DNA of 36,786 bases from Gallionella sp. (GCA_030645955.1 JAUSMR010000207.1:1-36786); one strand, 5' to 3'. Shown: positions 9,983 through 19,970, counted from the first letter of the stretch. Translations and numbers: made by a program. Notes: generated from the letters alone by a model not told the origin.

Positions 9983-10657
9983 TTATATCAACCCTCTTTC
10001 AGCAAACGACAGGGTCTGTCCAACCGCCACCACGAAGTGATCCAGCACACGCACGTCCACAAGCGCCAGCGCCTGTTTGAGCGCGCCGGTTAACAGCTGG
10101 TCTGATTGGCTGGGTTCGGCCACGCCGGAAGGATGGTTGTGCGCCAAAATGACGGCGGCGGAGTTGTGCGCCAGCGCGCGTTTGACCACTTCGCGCGGAT
10201 ACACGCTGGTCTGGCTGAGTGTGCCGTGGAACATCTCTTCCGAGGCGATCACACGGTGCTGGGTATCGAGGAACAGCACCAGAAAAACTTCCTGCTGACG
10301 TCCGCCCAGCAACAGCTGCAAATAATCGCGCACCACGCGCGGGGAATTGAGCGCATCACCGCGTTGCAACTCCTCCTTCAACGCACGCCGCGACATTTCC
10401 AGTATGGCTTGCAGTTGCACATACTTCGCCTGCCCCATGCCCTTTGTTTCGCAGAAATCAGATTCACTGGCGGCGACCAACTGGGTGAGATTGCCAAACC
10501 TGGTGAGTAACTCGCGCGCCAGATCCACCGCGCTCTTGCCGATCACGCCGGTACGCAAAAATATCGCCAGCAGTTCGGCATCGGAGAGCGATGCCGCGCC
10601 TTTCTGCAACAGCTTCTCCCTGGGTCGTTCTCCTTCCGGCCAATCGGTAATTGCCAT
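9983..10657 (-). CDS. radC: RadC family JAB/MPN-domain protein
   Basis: A 224-residue, full-length RadC. It has an N-terminal helix-hairpin-helix-like region (about 40-90, [13 protein letters not shown]) and a C-terminal JAB/MPN domain with the complete metal-binding motif [14 protein letters not shown] (HxH...SxxD). Family members are named for DNA repair, but the biochemical role is still unsettled; the metalloenzyme fold is clear. It is divergent from coaBC, and GGGAGGGTG precedes the ATG. Its 3' end lies 20 bp from the promoter of operon B, which marks the border between the conserved and accessory regions. Confidence 0.95.
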   Translation of the reverse strand: MAITDWPEGERPREKLLQKGAASLSDAELLAIFLRTGVIGKSAVDLARELLTRFGNLTQLVAASESDFCETKGMGQAKYVQLQAILEMSRRALKEELQRGDALNSPRVVRDYLQLLLGGRQQEVFLVLFLDTQHRVIASEEMFHGTLSQTSVYPREVVKRALAHNSAAVILAHNHPSGVAEPSQSDQLLTGALKQALALVDVRVLDHFVVAVGQTLSFAERGLI

Positions 10658-10695
10658 ATCACCCTCCCAGCCCAGACGGGCTGTTTCTTGATAAG

Positions 10696-11949
10696 ATGCG
10701 CAGCATTATGGAACAAGCCAGTCAAAAACGCATTGTGCCAGTGAATCGCATAATCCTGGGCATCACCGGCGGTATCGCGGCCTACAAGTCGGCGGAGTTG
10801 CTGCGTCTGCTGATCAAACAGGGCATGGAGGTGCAAGTCGTCATGACGGAGGCGGCGTGCCATTTCATCACGCCTGCCACGATGCAGGCATTATCCGGCA
10901 AACCGGTGTTCACCGACCAGTGGGATGCGAGCGTGCCGAACGGTATGGCGCACATCAATCTGAGCCGCGCCGCGGATGCAATTGTGATCGCGCCTGCAAG
11001 TGCCGATTTCATTGCCAAGCTGGCAAACGGACTGGCGAATGATTTGCTGTCCACTTTGTGTCTGGCGCGCAATTGCCCGTTGCTCATCGCTCCGGCGATG
11101 AATCGCGAGATGTGGCTGAATACCGCGACGCAGCGCAACGTCGCGCAACTGATTGCCGATGGTGTGCAGGTGCTTGGCCCGGATAACGGTGTGCAGGCGT
11201 GCGGTGAGGAGGGTATGGGGCGGATGCTGGAGGCCGGGGCGTTGGCGCAGGATGTTGGTCGGGTTTTAACCCGACACAGTAACAGCGTCGGGTTAAAACC
11301 CGACCTACAAGGCAAAAAAATTCTGATTACTGCCGGGCCGACTTATGAAGCGATAGACGCGGTGCGCGGCATCACCAACCGCAGCTCCGGCAAGATGGGC
11401 TATGCCATTGCGCAGGCCGCGCTGGAGCTGGGCGCTGAAGTGACGCTGGTGTCCGGCCCGACCGCTCTCACCAGGCCGCACGGCGCGCAGGGCGTGGACG
11501 TGCAGAGCGCCGCTCAGATGTTCGAGGCGGTTAAACAGCACATGGATTCCTGCGATATTTTTATCGGCGTGGCGGCGGTGGCGGATTATCGTGTGGCGCA
11601 ACCCAGCGCGCAAAAAATCAAGAAGAGCGCGAATAGTCTCACGCTGGAACTTGTGCCTAACCCGGACATTCTGGCGTACGTCGCCAACCTGCCCAATCCT
11701 CCGTTCTGTGTTGGCTTTGCGGCTGAAAGCGAGAATCTCGCCGAATATGCCGAGCAAAAGCGCCGCGCGAAGAAACTGCCATTGCTGGTCGGTAACCTCG
11801 CTCAACACGCCATCGGCAGCGACGACAATGAACTGGTTTTATTTGATGACAGCGGCAGCAATACTCTCCCGCGCGCCGGCAAACTCACGCTGGCGCGTCA
11901 ATTGATGCAGCACATCGCGCAGCGTTACACAGGAGCAACCAGCAAATGA
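10696..11949 (+). CDS. coaBC: Bifunctional phosphopantothenoylcysteine decarboxylase / phosphopantothenate-cysteine ligase
   Basis: This protein makes 4'-phosphopantetheine for coenzyme A in two steps: CoaB joins cysteine to phosphopantothenate, and CoaC decarboxylates the product with FMN. The N-terminal flavoprotein half shows [38 protein letters not shown] and [13 protein letters not shown] (catalytic Cys). The CoaB half begins at [12 protein letters not shown] and contains [18 protein letters not shown] and NPDILA. Start: ATG at 10696 or 10708 (417 or 413 residues); an earlier in-frame ATG at 10651 lies inside radC and is unlikely. The linker between the two halves is encoded by a palindrome (see 11254-11308). 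It overlaps dut by 4 bp (ATGA). Confidence 0.95.
   Translation: MRSIMEQASQKRIVPVNRIILGITGGIAAYKSAELLRLLIKQGMEVQVVMTEAACHFITPATMQALSGKPVFTDQWDASVPNGMAHINLSRAADAIVIAPASADFIAKLANGLANDLLSTLCLARNCPLLIAPAMNREMWLNTATQRNVAQLIADGVQVLGPDNGVQACGEEGMGRMLEAGALAQDVGRVLTRHSNSVGLKPDLQGKKILITAGPTYEAIDAVRGITNRSSGKMGYAIAQAALELGAEVTLVSGPTALTRPHGAQGVDVQSAAQMFEAVKQHMDSCDIFIGVAAVADYRVAQPSAQKIKKSANSLTLELVPNPDILAYVANLPNPPFCVGFAAESENLAEYAEQKRRAKKLPLLVGNLAQHAIGSDDNELVLFDDSGSNTLPRAGKLTLARQLMQHIAQRYTGATSK
11254..11308. repeat. Palindromic element within the coaBC reading frame
   Basis: GTCGGGTTTTAACCCGAC (11258-11275) and its exact complement (11287-11304) are separated by 11 bp, with imperfect extension on both sides. 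Each arm is itself nearly palindromic. It falls between the CoaC and CoaB domains and encodes roughly [18 protein letters not shown] in frame. Sequences of this kind are usually intergenic in such genomes. Confidence 0.85.
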
Positions 11950-12419
11950 AACATCTCGCCCCAACAAAACACATCTCAGTAGACGTCAAGATTCTCGATC
12001 ATCGTTTGCGTGACAACATACCCGGCTATGCGACTGCGGGTTCGGCGGGAATCGATCTGCGCGCGTGCATCGACCACAACATGGTGATACAGCCCAAACA
12101 GTGCGAGCTCATCCCCAGCGGCATTGCGATACACCTCGGCAATCCCGGTTTTGCCGCGATGATATTGCCACGTTCCGGTTTGGGGCATAAGCACGGCATC
12201 GTGCTCGGAAATCTGGTCGGCCTGATCGATTCTGATTATCAGGGGCAGATTTTTGTTTCGCTGTGGAATCGCAGCCAGATACCATTCACGCTGATGCCGA
12301 TGGAGCGCATAGCGCAATTGGTCGTAGTGCCGGTAATGCAGGCGCAATTCAATATTGTGGAGGAGTTCCCGTTGAGCGAACGCGGCAGCGGCGGGTTCGG
12401 CAGCACCGGCAAGCATTGA
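11946..12419 (+). CDS. dut: Deoxyuridine 5'-triphosphate nucleotidohydrolase (dUTPase)
   Basis: A 157-residue trimeric-type dUTPase that converts dUTP to dUMP and pyrophosphate, keeping uracil out of DNA and supplying dTMP synthesis. All five family motifs are visible: [10 protein letters not shown] (I), [10 protein letters not shown] (II), [11 protein letters not shown] (III), [10 protein letters not shown] (IV) and the Gly-rich C-terminal motif [10 protein letters not shown] (V). It overlaps the end of coaBC by ATGA, with GGAG 10 nt upstream, so the two are co-transcribed and probably coupled. The coaBC-dut pair is a common arrangement in proteobacteria. Confidence 0.97.
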   Translation: MKHLAPTKHISVDVKILDHRLRDNIPGYATAGSAGIDLRACIDHNMVIQPKQCELIPSGIAIHLGNPGFAAMILPRSGLGHKHGIVLGNLVGLIDSDYQGQIFVSLWNRSQIPFTLMPMERIAQLVVVPVMQAQFNIVEEFPLSERGSGGFGSTGKH

Positions 12420-12430
12420 TTCAACGCAGG

Positions 12431-12457
12431 GGCGGGGGCTTGCCCCCGCCATTTTTG
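12431..12457 (+). terminator. Hairpin plus T-run after dut
   Basis: The stem GGCGGGGG/CCCCCGCC has a 4-nt loop (CTTG) and is followed by ATTTTTG, 12 bp after the dut stop. A related GC-rich inverted sequence at 12473-12495 faces the convergent lipoprotein gene. The two together may be a paired REP-type element working in both directions. Confidence 0.7.
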
Positions 12458-12507
12458 TGTGGTGATAAATCAGGGCGGGGGCAAGCCCCGCCCCTACAAG
12501 AACAAAA

Positions 12508-13485
12508 TCAACGCTCCAGACTCAGTTCCAATTCGGTGTTGTCGCCCTTGCGCACCGATACTTTTTCAGTCACCGTCTTGTAGCCTTTCAGGCTTACAAC
12601 AACGTCATGAACCCCCGGCTCAATTTCAGAACGCAATGGGGACAACCCGAAATACACACCATCCAGATACACCTTGGCGCGCGGCGGATTCGTTTTCACT
12701 GACAACAGGCCGGTTGTGAAATTGGCCGGCGATGTATCAGCCTGCACTGGCGCCGGCATTGCGGGCTGAGTGACGGCGATGGACGGGGCGACCGCTGGAG
12801 CAACATAGACGTCCACCCCCTTGATCGCTTTTGTGCCGGGCGTCAGGGTAAACAATTCAGGCCGGGCTGCCATCAAAGACGCGCTAATCGCCTCGACTGT
12901 TTTGCCGCTAACGACACGCAGCCCTTTATTCAGAAAGGCATCCACATCCGCTTTGTTATTGCCGGAAACTCCTGCAAAACGATCATTTTTTTCTGTCACC
13001 AGACCCGACCATACCACTTTGCCGGTAGCCGCATCCTTCAGCGTGGTCTCAATGGAGATGCTGATTTCATCACGGTTTTTGACATTCAGAAGCAACTCTT
13101 TAATTACCCCGGATACCTCAAACAGCACGTTAATTGCGTCGCTACCTTCCTGTACCTGAAAGCCTTCGGCATCAAAACGTTTTTTGATTGCTGCCGTCGC
13201 AATCACTGCGATATCCTGGTCCATGATCAACTCGTTGCCGCTTACTCCATTCACACGGGTCGTAATTTGTCCAAGAAAGCGCGGATTGCCAACCTGGCGT
13301 TGATCGATATATTGACTGACATGCAACGTCGCAGCATTCTTGCTCGTAGTCACGGAACTGTCGCCGGCCACCTTTTTTCCGCTGGTGGTGCTGAGCGCAC
13401 TGTCGTTGGTGCCACCGACACTGGAACACCCGGCAACCGCAGACAACAGCACAGCCAGTGCGGCACGCCGCAATAATGAACTCAT
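12508..13485 (-). CDS. Lipoprotein with C-terminal PEGA domain
   Basis: A 325-residue lipoprotein. The signal peptide ends in the lipobox AVAGC. The middle (about 45-210) resembles YajG/CsgG-like periplasmic lipoprotein folds: GQITTRVNG...IMDQDIAVIATAAIKKRF, then a region predicting strands and helices. The C-terminus (about 255-325) is a PEGA domain (GLLSVKTNPPRAKVYLDG, SPLRSEIEPGVHDVVVSLKGY), usually linked to cell-surface or S-layer structures. I chose the ATG at 13485 because GAGGTG lies 7 nt upstream; an earlier in-frame ATG at 13518 overlaps the CBS gene and adds residues before the signal peptide. It follows rppH and the CBS gene. The specific function is unknown. Confidence 0.8.
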   Translation of the reverse strand: MSSLLRRAALAVLLSAVAGCSSVGGTNDSALSTTSGKKVAGDSSVTTSKNAATLHVSQYIDQRQVGNPRFLGQITTRVNGVSGNELIMDQDIAVIATAAIKKRFDAEGFQVQEGSDAINVLFEVSGVIKELLLNVKNRDEISISIETTLKDAATGKVVWSGLVTEKNDRFAGVSGNNKADVDAFLNKGLRVVSGKTVEAISASLMAARPELFTLTPGTKAIKGVDVYVAPAVAPSIAVTQPAMPAPVQADTSPANFTTGLLSVKTNPPRAKVYLDGVYFGLSPLRSEIEPGVHDVVVSLKGYKTVTEKVSVRKGDNTELELSLER

Positions 13486-13514
13486 GAATTTCACCTCAGG
13501 ATTTTTCGAGCATC

Positions 13515-14111
13515 TCAACTGCGGGCGATCACTGCTTCGATTTCAGCGAAAGTATGCGCCAATTCGAAGCCTTGAAGCTGGGCGCCCAACTGGCGGGCGA
13601 TTTGGGTAACGGAAAACAAGCCGCACACCGTTTGCCTGCCATCCGCGCCTTCAGCCACCACCAGCGCATGCTGCCGGTGGGATTTTTTCAGGCTGGCGAC
13701 AATTTGCCCGACTTTGGCATGTTGCACATCTTCAATTTTCATCGCCTCCAACTCGCGCAGCGTACTCATGATGTCGCGCACCATGATGTCATCATGGGTT
13801 CCACCCATATTGTTTATGAAGCGCATCGGCTTTTCTCCCAGCACATCGGTTGCCGTTAACAACCCTACCAGCTGCTCGTTGTCATCCAGCACCAGCAGCA
13901 TGCGCACGCCATTACGGATCATCTTGGCATTGGCTTTATCCATCGAAGTATTGGCACGCACGCTGATCACCGAGACCTTGTTCAAATCGGTCATCACGTT
14001 CGCCGCCGGATCACTCAGTTTGACGTGCTCCGGAAGAACCTGTACCGGACGCGCACAAGTTGAACCCGTTTTCAACGGGAAAGATTGCAGTGGGGCATAT
14101 TCCTTGATCAC
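13515..14111 (-). CDS. Tandem CBS-domain protein
   Basis: A 198-residue soluble protein with two CBS motifs (about 40-105 and 115-185): VMTDLNKVSVISVRANTSMDKA...MIRNGVRMLLVLDDNEQLVGLLTATDVL and then DIMSTLRELEAMKIEDVQHAKVGQIV. CBS pairs usually bind adenine nucleotides and regulate partner proteins. There is no catalytic or membrane domain, so it may be a free regulatory module. Start: GTG at 14111, because AAGGAG lies 8 nt upstream; the GTG at 14120 overlaps that site. It lies between rppH and the PEGA lipoprotein in what may be one transcript. The partner is unknown. Confidence 0.82.
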   Translation of the reverse strand: MIKEYAPLQSFPLKTGSTCARPVQVLPEHVKLSDPAANVMTDLNKVSVISVRANTSMDKANAKMIRNGVRMLLVLDDNEQLVGLLTATDVLGEKPMRFINNMGGTHDDIMVRDIMSTLRELEAMKIEDVQHAKVGQIVASLKKSHRQHALVVAEGADGRQTVCGLFSVTQIARQLGAQLQGFELAHTFAEIEAVIARS

Positions 14112-14140
14112 AACTGTCACTCCTTAACAAATTACTGAAA

Positions 14141-14647
14141 TTATTGATTATCACGCCGGTCGACCTGCTTGCATGTGCCCGGCAAATAACGCACCAGCTC
14201 GTTGAGCGCCAGTGTGTAAACCTCGCGTTTAAATTCAATCACCGCATTAATATCCACCCAATACTCGTTCCAGCGCCAGGCATCAAACTCAGGGTGCGCA
14301 CAGGCACGCAAACAGACATCACAATCACGACCAACCAGGCGCAGCAAAAACCATATCTGTTTTTGTCCGCGATAGCCACCGCGCGATTCACGCTTGCTCC
14401 AGCTCTGCGGAACCTCATAACGCATCCATTCACGGGTGCGTCCGAGTATTTTTACATGTTCCGGCATCAAGCCGACTTCCTCGTGCAACTCGCGGTACAT
14501 CGCCTGCTCCGGGGTTTCGCCATGCTGAATGCCGCCTTGCGGAAACTGCCACGCGTGCTGTCGCACCCGCTTGCCCCAGAACACCTGATTCATGTCATTC
14601 GTGATAATGATGCCGACATTCGGGCGGTAGCCGTCTCGGTCTATCAT
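14141..14647 (-). CDS. rppH: RNA pyrophosphohydrolase (Nudix)
   Basis: A 168-residue Nudix enzyme that removes pyrophosphate from the 5' triphosphate (or diphosphate) end of mRNA, starting RNase E-dependent decay. The Nudix box [20 protein letters not shown] followed by VGL is complete (about 38-60). RppH-type features include [15 protein letters not shown] at the start and FPQGGI. Length and order match RppH of betaproteobacteria, where it is commonly divergent from proS, as here. The ribosome site is weak (GAGTAG). Confidence 0.96.
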   Translation of the reverse strand: MIDRDGYRPNVGIIITNDMNQVFWGKRVRQHAWQFPQGGIQHGETPEQAMYRELHEEVGLMPEHVKILGRTREWMRYEVPQSWSKRESRGGYRGQKQIWFLLRLVGRDCDVCLRACAHPEFDAWRWNEYWVDINAVIEFKREVYTLALNELVRYLPGTCKQVDRRDNQ

Positions 14648-14794
14648 TTGCTACTCTATTCGTTTAATTTCAATGCGCTGATTCTTTCACATTTCCCGTT
14701 TGTTGGAAAGCGAATCAGCCGCCTGCATACCGGACTGCACGTATTCCCTGTAAAATCACAGGCTCGTTATTCATAATTTCAGGTCTTGCACACT

Positions 14795-16537
14795 ATGCGA
14801 GTTTCACAATTTTTCATCTCCACACTGAAAGAGGCTCCGTCCGAGGCGGAACTTCCCAGCCACAAGCTGATGCTGCGCGCGGGCTATATCAGGAAACTGT
14901 CCAGCGGTCTGTATACCTGGATGCCATTGGGTTTGCGCGTGTTGCGCAAAGTGGAAAACGTGGTACGTGAAGAAATGGACAGCAGCGGCGGAATCGAGTT
15001 GCTGATGCCCGCCGTGCAGCCCGCCGAGCTGTGGCAGGAAACCGGACGCTGGGAGGTGTTCGGGCCGCAGATGCTGAAAATCAAGGATCGGCACGCCAAC
15101 GACTTTTGCTTCGGCCCCACCCACGAAGAGGTGATTACCGATATTGCCAGGCGCGAAATTCGCAGCTACCGCCAGTTGCCGGTCAACTTCTACCAGATAC
15201 AGACCAAGTTCCGCGACGAGGTGCGTCCGCGTTTCGGCGTGATGCGCGCGCGCGAATTCCTGATGAAGGATGCGTATTCCTTTCACGCCGACTATGCGAG
15301 CCTGGAAGAGAACTACCGCGTGATGTATGACACCTACAGCCGCATCTTCACCCGCCTCGGCCTGAAGTTTCGCGCGGTCGCGGCGGATACCGGCGCCATC
15401 GGCGGCAGCGGTTCGCATGAGTTCCATGTGCTGGCGGATTCCGGCGAAGACGCGCTGGCCTACTGCCCCGCTTCCGATTACGCCGCAAATGTGGAATTGG
15501 CTGAAGCAGTTGCGCCAACAGCGCCGCGCGCTGCCGCTACGCAAACCGTGCAGAAGATCGCTACACCCGGCCAAAAGAGCATCGGGGAAGTCGCGGCTTT
15601 CCTGAAAGTGACACCGCAACAAATCCTCAAGTGCATTGCGGTAGTGGGTGAAATTGGCGGCTTTACCTTGCTGCTGTTGCGCGGCGACCACACCTTGAAC
15701 GAAGTTAAGGCCAGCAAGATTGCCGCACTGGGTAACTTCCGCTTTGCCACAGAAGAAGAAATTGAACAAAACATGGGTTGCCGCGCCGGTTATATCGGTC
15801 CCGTTGGCACCCCTGTACGTATTTTCGCCGACCGCTCTGCCGCTGCCCTGAACGATTTTGTGTGCGGTGCAAATGAAAATGGCCATCATTACACCGGGGT
15901 GAATTTCGGAAATCAGGTCACCTTGCATGATGCGGCAATTTTCGACATTCGCAACGTGGTTGCGGGCGACCCCTCGCCGGACGGCAAGGGCACGCTGGAA
16001 ATCTGCCGCGGCATCGAAGTCGGGCACATTTTCCAACTGCGCACAAAATATGCCGAAGCCATGAAAGCCACGTATCTGGACGCACAGGGCAAGGCGCAGG
16101 TCATTGAAATGGGCTGCTACGGCATCGGCGTATCGCGCATCGTGGCCGCCGCCATCGAGCAGAATTATGACGAGCGCGGCATTATGCTGCCAGCCGCAAT
16201 GGCGCCGTTCCAGCTTGCCATCGTGCCGATCGGCATGGGCAAGAGCGCTGCGGTGCGCGATGCGGTGGAACATCTGTATGCCGCGCTGCAAACCGCAGGT
16301 ATCGAAGTGTTGCTGGATGATCGCGACGAGCGTCCCGGCGTAATGTTTGCCGACATGGAACTGATCGGTATCCCGCACCGCATCGTTATCGGCGAGCGCG
16401 GCTTGAAGGAGGGCATGCTGGAATATCAGGGTCGGAACGATGCTCAGGCACAGCATATCCCCTTGCAAAGTGCGCTGAAGCTCGTAGAATCAAAAATATG
16501 CAACCAAACAAACCAGGATTGTACCCGCAAGGGGTAG
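14795..16537 (+). CDS. proS: Prolyl-tRNA synthetase
   Basis: A class II aminoacyl-tRNA synthetase of 580 residues that charges tRNA-Pro in the cytoplasm. It has the N-terminal [19 protein letters not shown], motif 2 ([17 protein letters not shown]), the long bacterial insertion/editing domain (about 220-400, [18 protein letters not shown] type sequence), motif 3 ([17 protein letters not shown]) and an anticodon-binding domain ending near LVESK. I chose ATG 14795 because it matches the family N-terminus; the TTG at 14786 adds three residues. The last residues after LVESK ([13 protein letters not shown]) are not typical and overlap the next gene by 40 bp, so the 3' end may have been altered by repeat insertion. 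Confidence 0.97.
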   Translation: MRVSQFFISTLKEAPSEAELPSHKLMLRAGYIRKLSSGLYTWMPLGLRVLRKVENVVREEMDSSGGIELLMPAVQPAELWQETGRWEVFGPQMLKIKDRHANDFCFGPTHEEVITDIARREIRSYRQLPVNFYQIQTKFRDEVRPRFGVMRAREFLMKDAYSFHADYASLEENYRVMYDTYSRIFTRLGLKFRAVAADTGAIGGSGSHEFHVLADSGEDALAYCPASDYAANVELAEAVAPTAPRAAATQTVQKIATPGQKSIGEVAAFLKVTPQQILKCIAVVGEIGGFTLLLLRGDHTLNEVKASKIAALGNFRFATEEEIEQNMGCRAGYIGPVGTPVRIFADRSAAALNDFVCGANENGHHYTGVNFGNQVTLHDAAIFDIRNVVAGDPSPDGKGTLEICRGIEVGHIFQLRTKYAEAMKATYLDAQGKAQVIEMGCYGIGVSRIVAAAIEQNYDERGIMLPAAMAPFQLAIVPIGMGKSAAVRDAVEHLYAALQTAGIEVLLDDRDERPGVMFADMELIGIPHRIVIGERGLKEGMLEYQGRNDAQAQHIPLQSALKLVESKICNQTNQDCTRKG

Positions 16538-17295
16538 GCCGTACGGTTCCCGTAGCTAAAGCTACGACCGCTACGCTCAGGAGCGAGGAACGGGGAGCGG
16601 GGAAGCCACGCTCCTCCGACTTTAGCTTGCTCCTCGATCCTCGATCCTCGATCCTTAAAGCCTTGCCGCTGTGCATGGCGGGTGTGTTGTTCGCCATCGG
16701 TATGTTGTTCACCTCCGGTGCGTACGCCGGAGCACAAGCATACAAGCCGCTTTCCGCCAGTGTACGCGCGGCGTTCCTGCGCAGCGTATCGGATCAGGCT
16801 GCGCTAAAACTGGCATTTGCCACTCAATATGAAGCCGATTTTTGGCTGAATGCAATGTCGCGTCGATTGCAGAAACGCTTGCCGGATATGGAATACCGCA
16901 CGAACTTTCTCAAGACTGTGCATTACGAAGCCACGCGTGCCGGGCTTGATCCGGAATTGGTGCTGGGTTTAATCGAGGTGGAGAGCAACTTCAAAAAATA
17001 TGCCGTATCCAGCGCCGGTGCGCGCGGCTACATGCAGGTAATGCCGTTCTGGGTAAGGGAAATCGGCACTAACGAACACAACCTGTTTCACCTGCACATC
17101 AACCTGCGCTATGGATGCACCATCCTGCGCCACTATCTGGATATCGAAAAAGGCGATCTGTATCGCGCCTTGGGACGTTACAACGGCAGCCTAGGCCGCC
17201 CCGAATATCCGAAGCTGGTGCGTGCCGCCTGGCACAATAATTGGGTATTGCCGCGCCGCACGGCTGACAGCGGCCACCGGCCCACCAGCGGCTAG
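16498..17295 (+). CDS. Lytic transglycosylase, SLT domain
   Basis: A periplasmic murein lytic transglycosylase that cleaves the MurNAc-GlcNAc bond to give 1,6-anhydro products. The SLT domain is at about 130-240: [18 protein letters not shown] (catalytic Glu in IEVES), [13 protein letters not shown] and ALGRYNGS. A hydrophobic signal segment ([20 protein letters not shown]) begins only at about residue 59. The preceding 58 residues are low complexity and encoded by repetitive DNA (16540-16655), so either the signal is internal or translation really starts at ATG 16675. The 16498 ATG lies inside proS. There is no clear ribosome site at either start. It converges on the TlpA-like gene with a 4-bp overlap. 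Confidence 0.85.
   Translation: MQPNKPGLYPQGVGRTVPVAKATTATLRSEERGAGKPRSSDFSLLLDPRSSILKALPLCMAGVLFAIGMLFTSGAYAGAQAYKPLSASVRAAFLRSVSDQAALKLAFATQYEADFWLNAMSRRLQKRLPDMEYRTNFLKTVHYEATRAGLDPELVLGLIEVESNFKKYAVSSAGARGYMQVMPFWVREIGTNEHNLFHLHINLRYGCTILRHYLDIEKGDLYRALGRYNGSLGRPEYPKLVRAAWHNNWVLPRRTADSGHRPTSG
16540..16655. repeat. Repeat-derived sequence in the 5' part of the transglycosylase gene
   Basis: The segment contains an inverted pair (CGTAGCTAAAGCTACG), runs of GGAGCGAGGAACGGGGAGCG and three tandem copies of CTCGATC (16630-16655). The reverse complement GGATCGAGGATCGAGGAG also occurs inside valS at about 36040-36057. The unusual composition, low-complexity translation and position before the signal peptide suggest an insertion that stayed in frame. 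Confidence 0.6.
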
Positions 17296-17750
17296 AATTT
17301 CTTGTTTTTGATGTAGGTCTCAACGCTCTCGCGCGTCACCTCACCCGGCTGATAACTCACTTGTTCGCCATTGGGGCTGAACAGGTAACTGGTCGGCAGC
17401 ACGTCCAGCTCGCCTATCTGTGCAGCAATCTTGCTATTGCCCATCACTACCGGATAGCTGATGCCATGTGCCTGCGAAAAATCGGTGACCTTCCTGCTCG
17501 AGCCGGAATCTATCGCGATGCCGATCACGACCAAATCCTTGTCCTTGTGGGCGTCGTGCAAACCGCTCAGTTCTGGGATTTCACTGAGGCACGGCGGGCA
17601 CCAGGTTGCCCAAAAATTCACCAGCACCCATTTACCGCGATAATCTTCCAGGCGGTGAGTGTTGCCTTGTATGTCTTCCAGCGAAAAGCCAGCCGCGTGG
17701 CCGGAAAATGGCAAGGCCAGCAATAACCATATCAGCAAGTTGCGCAACAT
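17292..17750 (-). CDS. TlpA/ResA-like periplasmic thiol-disulfide oxidoreductase
   Basis: A 152-residue exported thioredoxin-fold protein: signal peptide 1-19 (GHA/AGF), active site WATWCPPCLSEIP (CxxC), cis-Pro region LPTSYLF and a C-terminal helix. Family members reduce disulfides in the periplasm, often for cytochrome c maturation or folding of exported proteins. No cytochrome genes are visible here. It follows a CAGGA ribosome site. Upstream (17751-17906) I see no gene, only imperfect short repeats. Confidence 0.92.
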   Translation of the reverse strand: MLRNLLIWLLLALPFSGHAAGFSLEDIQGNTHRLEDYRGKWVLVNFWATWCPPCLSEIPELSGLHDAHKDKDLVVIGIAIDSGSSRKVTDFSQAHGISYPVVMGNSKIAAQIGELDVLPTSYLFSPNGEQVSYQPGEVTRESVETYIKNKKF

Positions 17751-17906
17751 TCCTGTCCAGAGCCCTTCGAAGGGTTATATTCAATAACTTGCCCAGCGTC
17801 TTTTGCCGGGTTATAAACAGCCACTTGGTTGTCGTTTTTTGACCACCTAGTGGAATGGCTAGTAGTTCTATCAGTCAGATGGCTAGCATCTCCACCAGTA
17901 GTCATA

Positions 17907-18488
17907 TCAGTGCCCATGCTTTTCAGGCGCCTTTTCGCCATCTGCCGCAGCTGCAGCGCCGGCACCATGTTCGGAAGCATGGGTTAAATACAGCGCCAGT
18001 GCGATAAGCGCGATACTTGCGCCAAGATAGACCAAATCCAGCGGCGTGTTCATGTGCATGTTCAACGCCTCTTCAAACAGCGTGACGATCATGATCATCA
18101 GAATCACTTTGGCCAGGCGGGACTTGAGGTCGTCCAGATTATTGATCACCAGTATCTTGCTGGATGACTTGCTGCCATGCGCCTGATCGATGTCGCTGAT
18201 GAACAGCTCGTACAGGCCCAGCGAAAAAATCAGCATCACCGTTGCCAGCAAATAACCGTCCACCACTTCGACAATATGAGACACCGTGCTGTCGTGCAAT
18301 GCCTTGCGAGCCTCGACAGTCAGGCTGGCATCGGCATAATGCAAAGCATGGCTAAACAAGTACACCACATCCACGGTAGCCATATAAAAAATCGCGATGC
18401 CCGCCAACAGGCTGCCTATCACGGCAGACAGCACCATGAAACGGCTGTTCCACAACGCACCTTCGAATAATTTCTCAAAAAATCCCAT
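17907..18488 (-). CDS. YqhA family (UPF0114) inner-membrane protein
   Basis: A 193-residue membrane protein matching the UPF0114/YqhA family: FEKLFEGALWNSRFMVLSAV at the N-terminus, a first membrane span (about 18-42), a second around VVDGYLLATVMLIFSLGLYELFISD (about 74-100), then NLDDLKSRLAKVILMIMIVTLFEEAL and a last span near 155-172. The C-terminal tail is Ala/Gly-rich and ends HGH. The function of the family is not established. A GGGAG ribosome site precedes the ATG. Confidence 0.9.
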   Translation of the reverse strand: MGFFEKLFEGALWNSRFMVLSAVIGSLLAGIAIFYMATVDVVYLFSHALHYADASLTVEARKALHDSTVSHIVEVVDGYLLATVMLIFSLGLYELFISDIDQAHGSKSSSKILVINNLDDLKSRLAKVILMIMIVTLFEEALNMHMNTPLDLVYLGASIALIALALYLTHASEHGAGAAAAADGEKAPEKHGH

Positions 18489-18550
18489 GCCCAGCTCCCA
18501 GCAAAAAATCGACGCGCATTAAAGCGCAATGGCTACTTCAAAGCAAGCAT

Positions 18551-19762
18551 TCAGGCAGTGCTGCGCGCAAAGAGTTCCCGCAAAGTCAGATTAGAGCTTT
18601 GCTCAAGCTGTTCGACGTTAGCCGCAAACCATTGTTGCAATGGTCCGTCATTTTGACCGGCGGATAATGTGCCGCGATCCAGAACAAACAAGTGCAATAA
18701 TTCGGTGGCGCGAATTTGGTCCACGTCACGCATCAGCAGCCAGCCGTGTCCTTCCGCTTTACGCACCATGTTGGCACTGGCCAGTTTCTCGAGGATTTTT
18801 TCCAGCGCGTCATAACCGAGATGCAGAGACTCTGACATTTCCGCGAATGAGCTCACCTTGCCTTGCTGAAAACCGTTTGCCATGATTTGCAGCACGCGCA
18901 AAGCATCCAGCAATTGGTTGGCAGGCAACGAGTACTGTGCCGCAGGAGCGCGCCAATGTGAAAGTGAGGCTGCGATGACGGCGCCAAACAAGATAGCCAA
19001 CCAGGACAGGTAAATCCACATCAGGAAAATAGGCACACTGGCAAACGCGCCGTACACCAATTTGTAGGTTGGAAAATGACTGATGTAATAGCCGAAAACA
19101 CGGTTCATGGACTCAAAGACGATTGCGGCCACAAGCGCCCCTATTAACGCGTGTGAACGCGGCACATAGCGATTCGGCACGAGTCCAAACAACATGGCGA
19201 ACGCCAAAGTGGCAAGCAACACTGGCAGCACCTTCAACATACCCACGCCAAATACTGGAACATGCTTGGCGTAACCCATGGAAAATCCGACCAACCATGA
19301 TGTCAATGTTAAACTTGCACCGATGAGCAAAGGTGCGAGTGTCAGCACCGCCCAGTAAACAACCAGCCGTTTGAGCAAAGGGCGCGGGCGAGCCACTCTC
19401 CAGATAATATTAAACGCCTGTTCTATAGTCAGTATCATCAACATCGCGGTAACCGCCAAAAACGCAATCCCCACCGCGGTTAGGCGTGTCGCGCTTTCGG
19501 TAAACTGCTGCATATATTGCGTGATAATCTTTCCCGCCATATCCGGCATCAGGTTATTTAGCAGGTAAGCCTTTATCTGGGCGGAAAATTCCTCGAATAC
19601 AGGAAATGCCGAGAACATCGCCAACGCGATGGTCATCAAAGGAACCAGCGACAGCAGGGTAGTAAAAGTCAGGCTTGCGGCAATCTGCAAACAGCGGTCC
19701 TGATTGAACCGCGTCGCGATAAAGCGCATAAAATTAATAAAATTCAGCCAATTTTTTTGCAT
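18551..19762 (-). CDS. YihY/BrkB family inner-membrane protein
   Basis: A 403-residue protein with the YihY/BrkB domain: about six membrane spans in residues 25-285, with signatures AASLTFTTLLSLVPLMTIALA and YGAFASVPIFLMWIYLSWLAILFGAV. The last 120 residues are soluble and look like a winged-helix region (SLHLGYDALEKILEKLASANMVRKAEGHGWLLMRD). Members were once called ribonuclease BN, which is now considered a mistake for this family. I chose ATG 19762 (MQKNWLNF) as the start closest to the family; an upstream in-frame start at 19804 adds 14 residues. Confidence 0.9.
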   Translation of the reverse strand: MQKNWLNFINFMRFIATRFNQDRCLQIAASLTFTTLLSLVPLMTIALAMFSAFPVFEEFSAQIKAYLLNNLMPDMAGKIITQYMQQFTESATRLTAVGIAFLAVTAMLMILTIEQAFNIIWRVARPRPLLKRLVVYWAVLTLAPLLIGASLTLTSWLVGFSMGYAKHVPVFGVGMLKVLPVLLATLAFAMLFGLVPNRYVPRSHALIGALVAAIVFESMNRVFGYYISHFPTYKLVYGAFASVPIFLMWIYLSWLAILFGAVIAASLSHWRAPAAQYSLPANQLLDALRVLQIMANGFQQGKVSSFAEMSESLHLGYDALEKILEKLASANMVRKAEGHGWLLMRDVDQIRATELLHLFVLDRGTLSAGQNDGPLQQWFAANVEQLEQSSNLTLRELFARSTA

Positions 19763-19970
19763 GGTTGCTTCGATTCCACAAAATGCGCACATGATAACCG
19801 ACAAAGAAATCCCCGTGCTGTGCTACAGCCGGCTTGGCTCGTTCGACCCGATCACTCAATATCAGAAATATCCACCGGGTCTGTATAGAACATTACTCAG
19901 TCATGCAAGCTGAAGTATGCGTGCGACAGGAAGAAGCGATGCTCGCAGAAATAAAGTGGTCCACATGGAA

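Noticed and set aside
14804..16468. 554-codon open frame opposite proS
   Set aside because: Complement of a highly conserved synthetase; no family resemblance and no ribosome site.
19794..19916. 40-codon plus-strand frame (MITDKEIPVLCYSRLG...) between the YihY gene and the barrel gene
   Set aside because: Reasonable composition but no clear ribosome site and no recognised family; too short to support.
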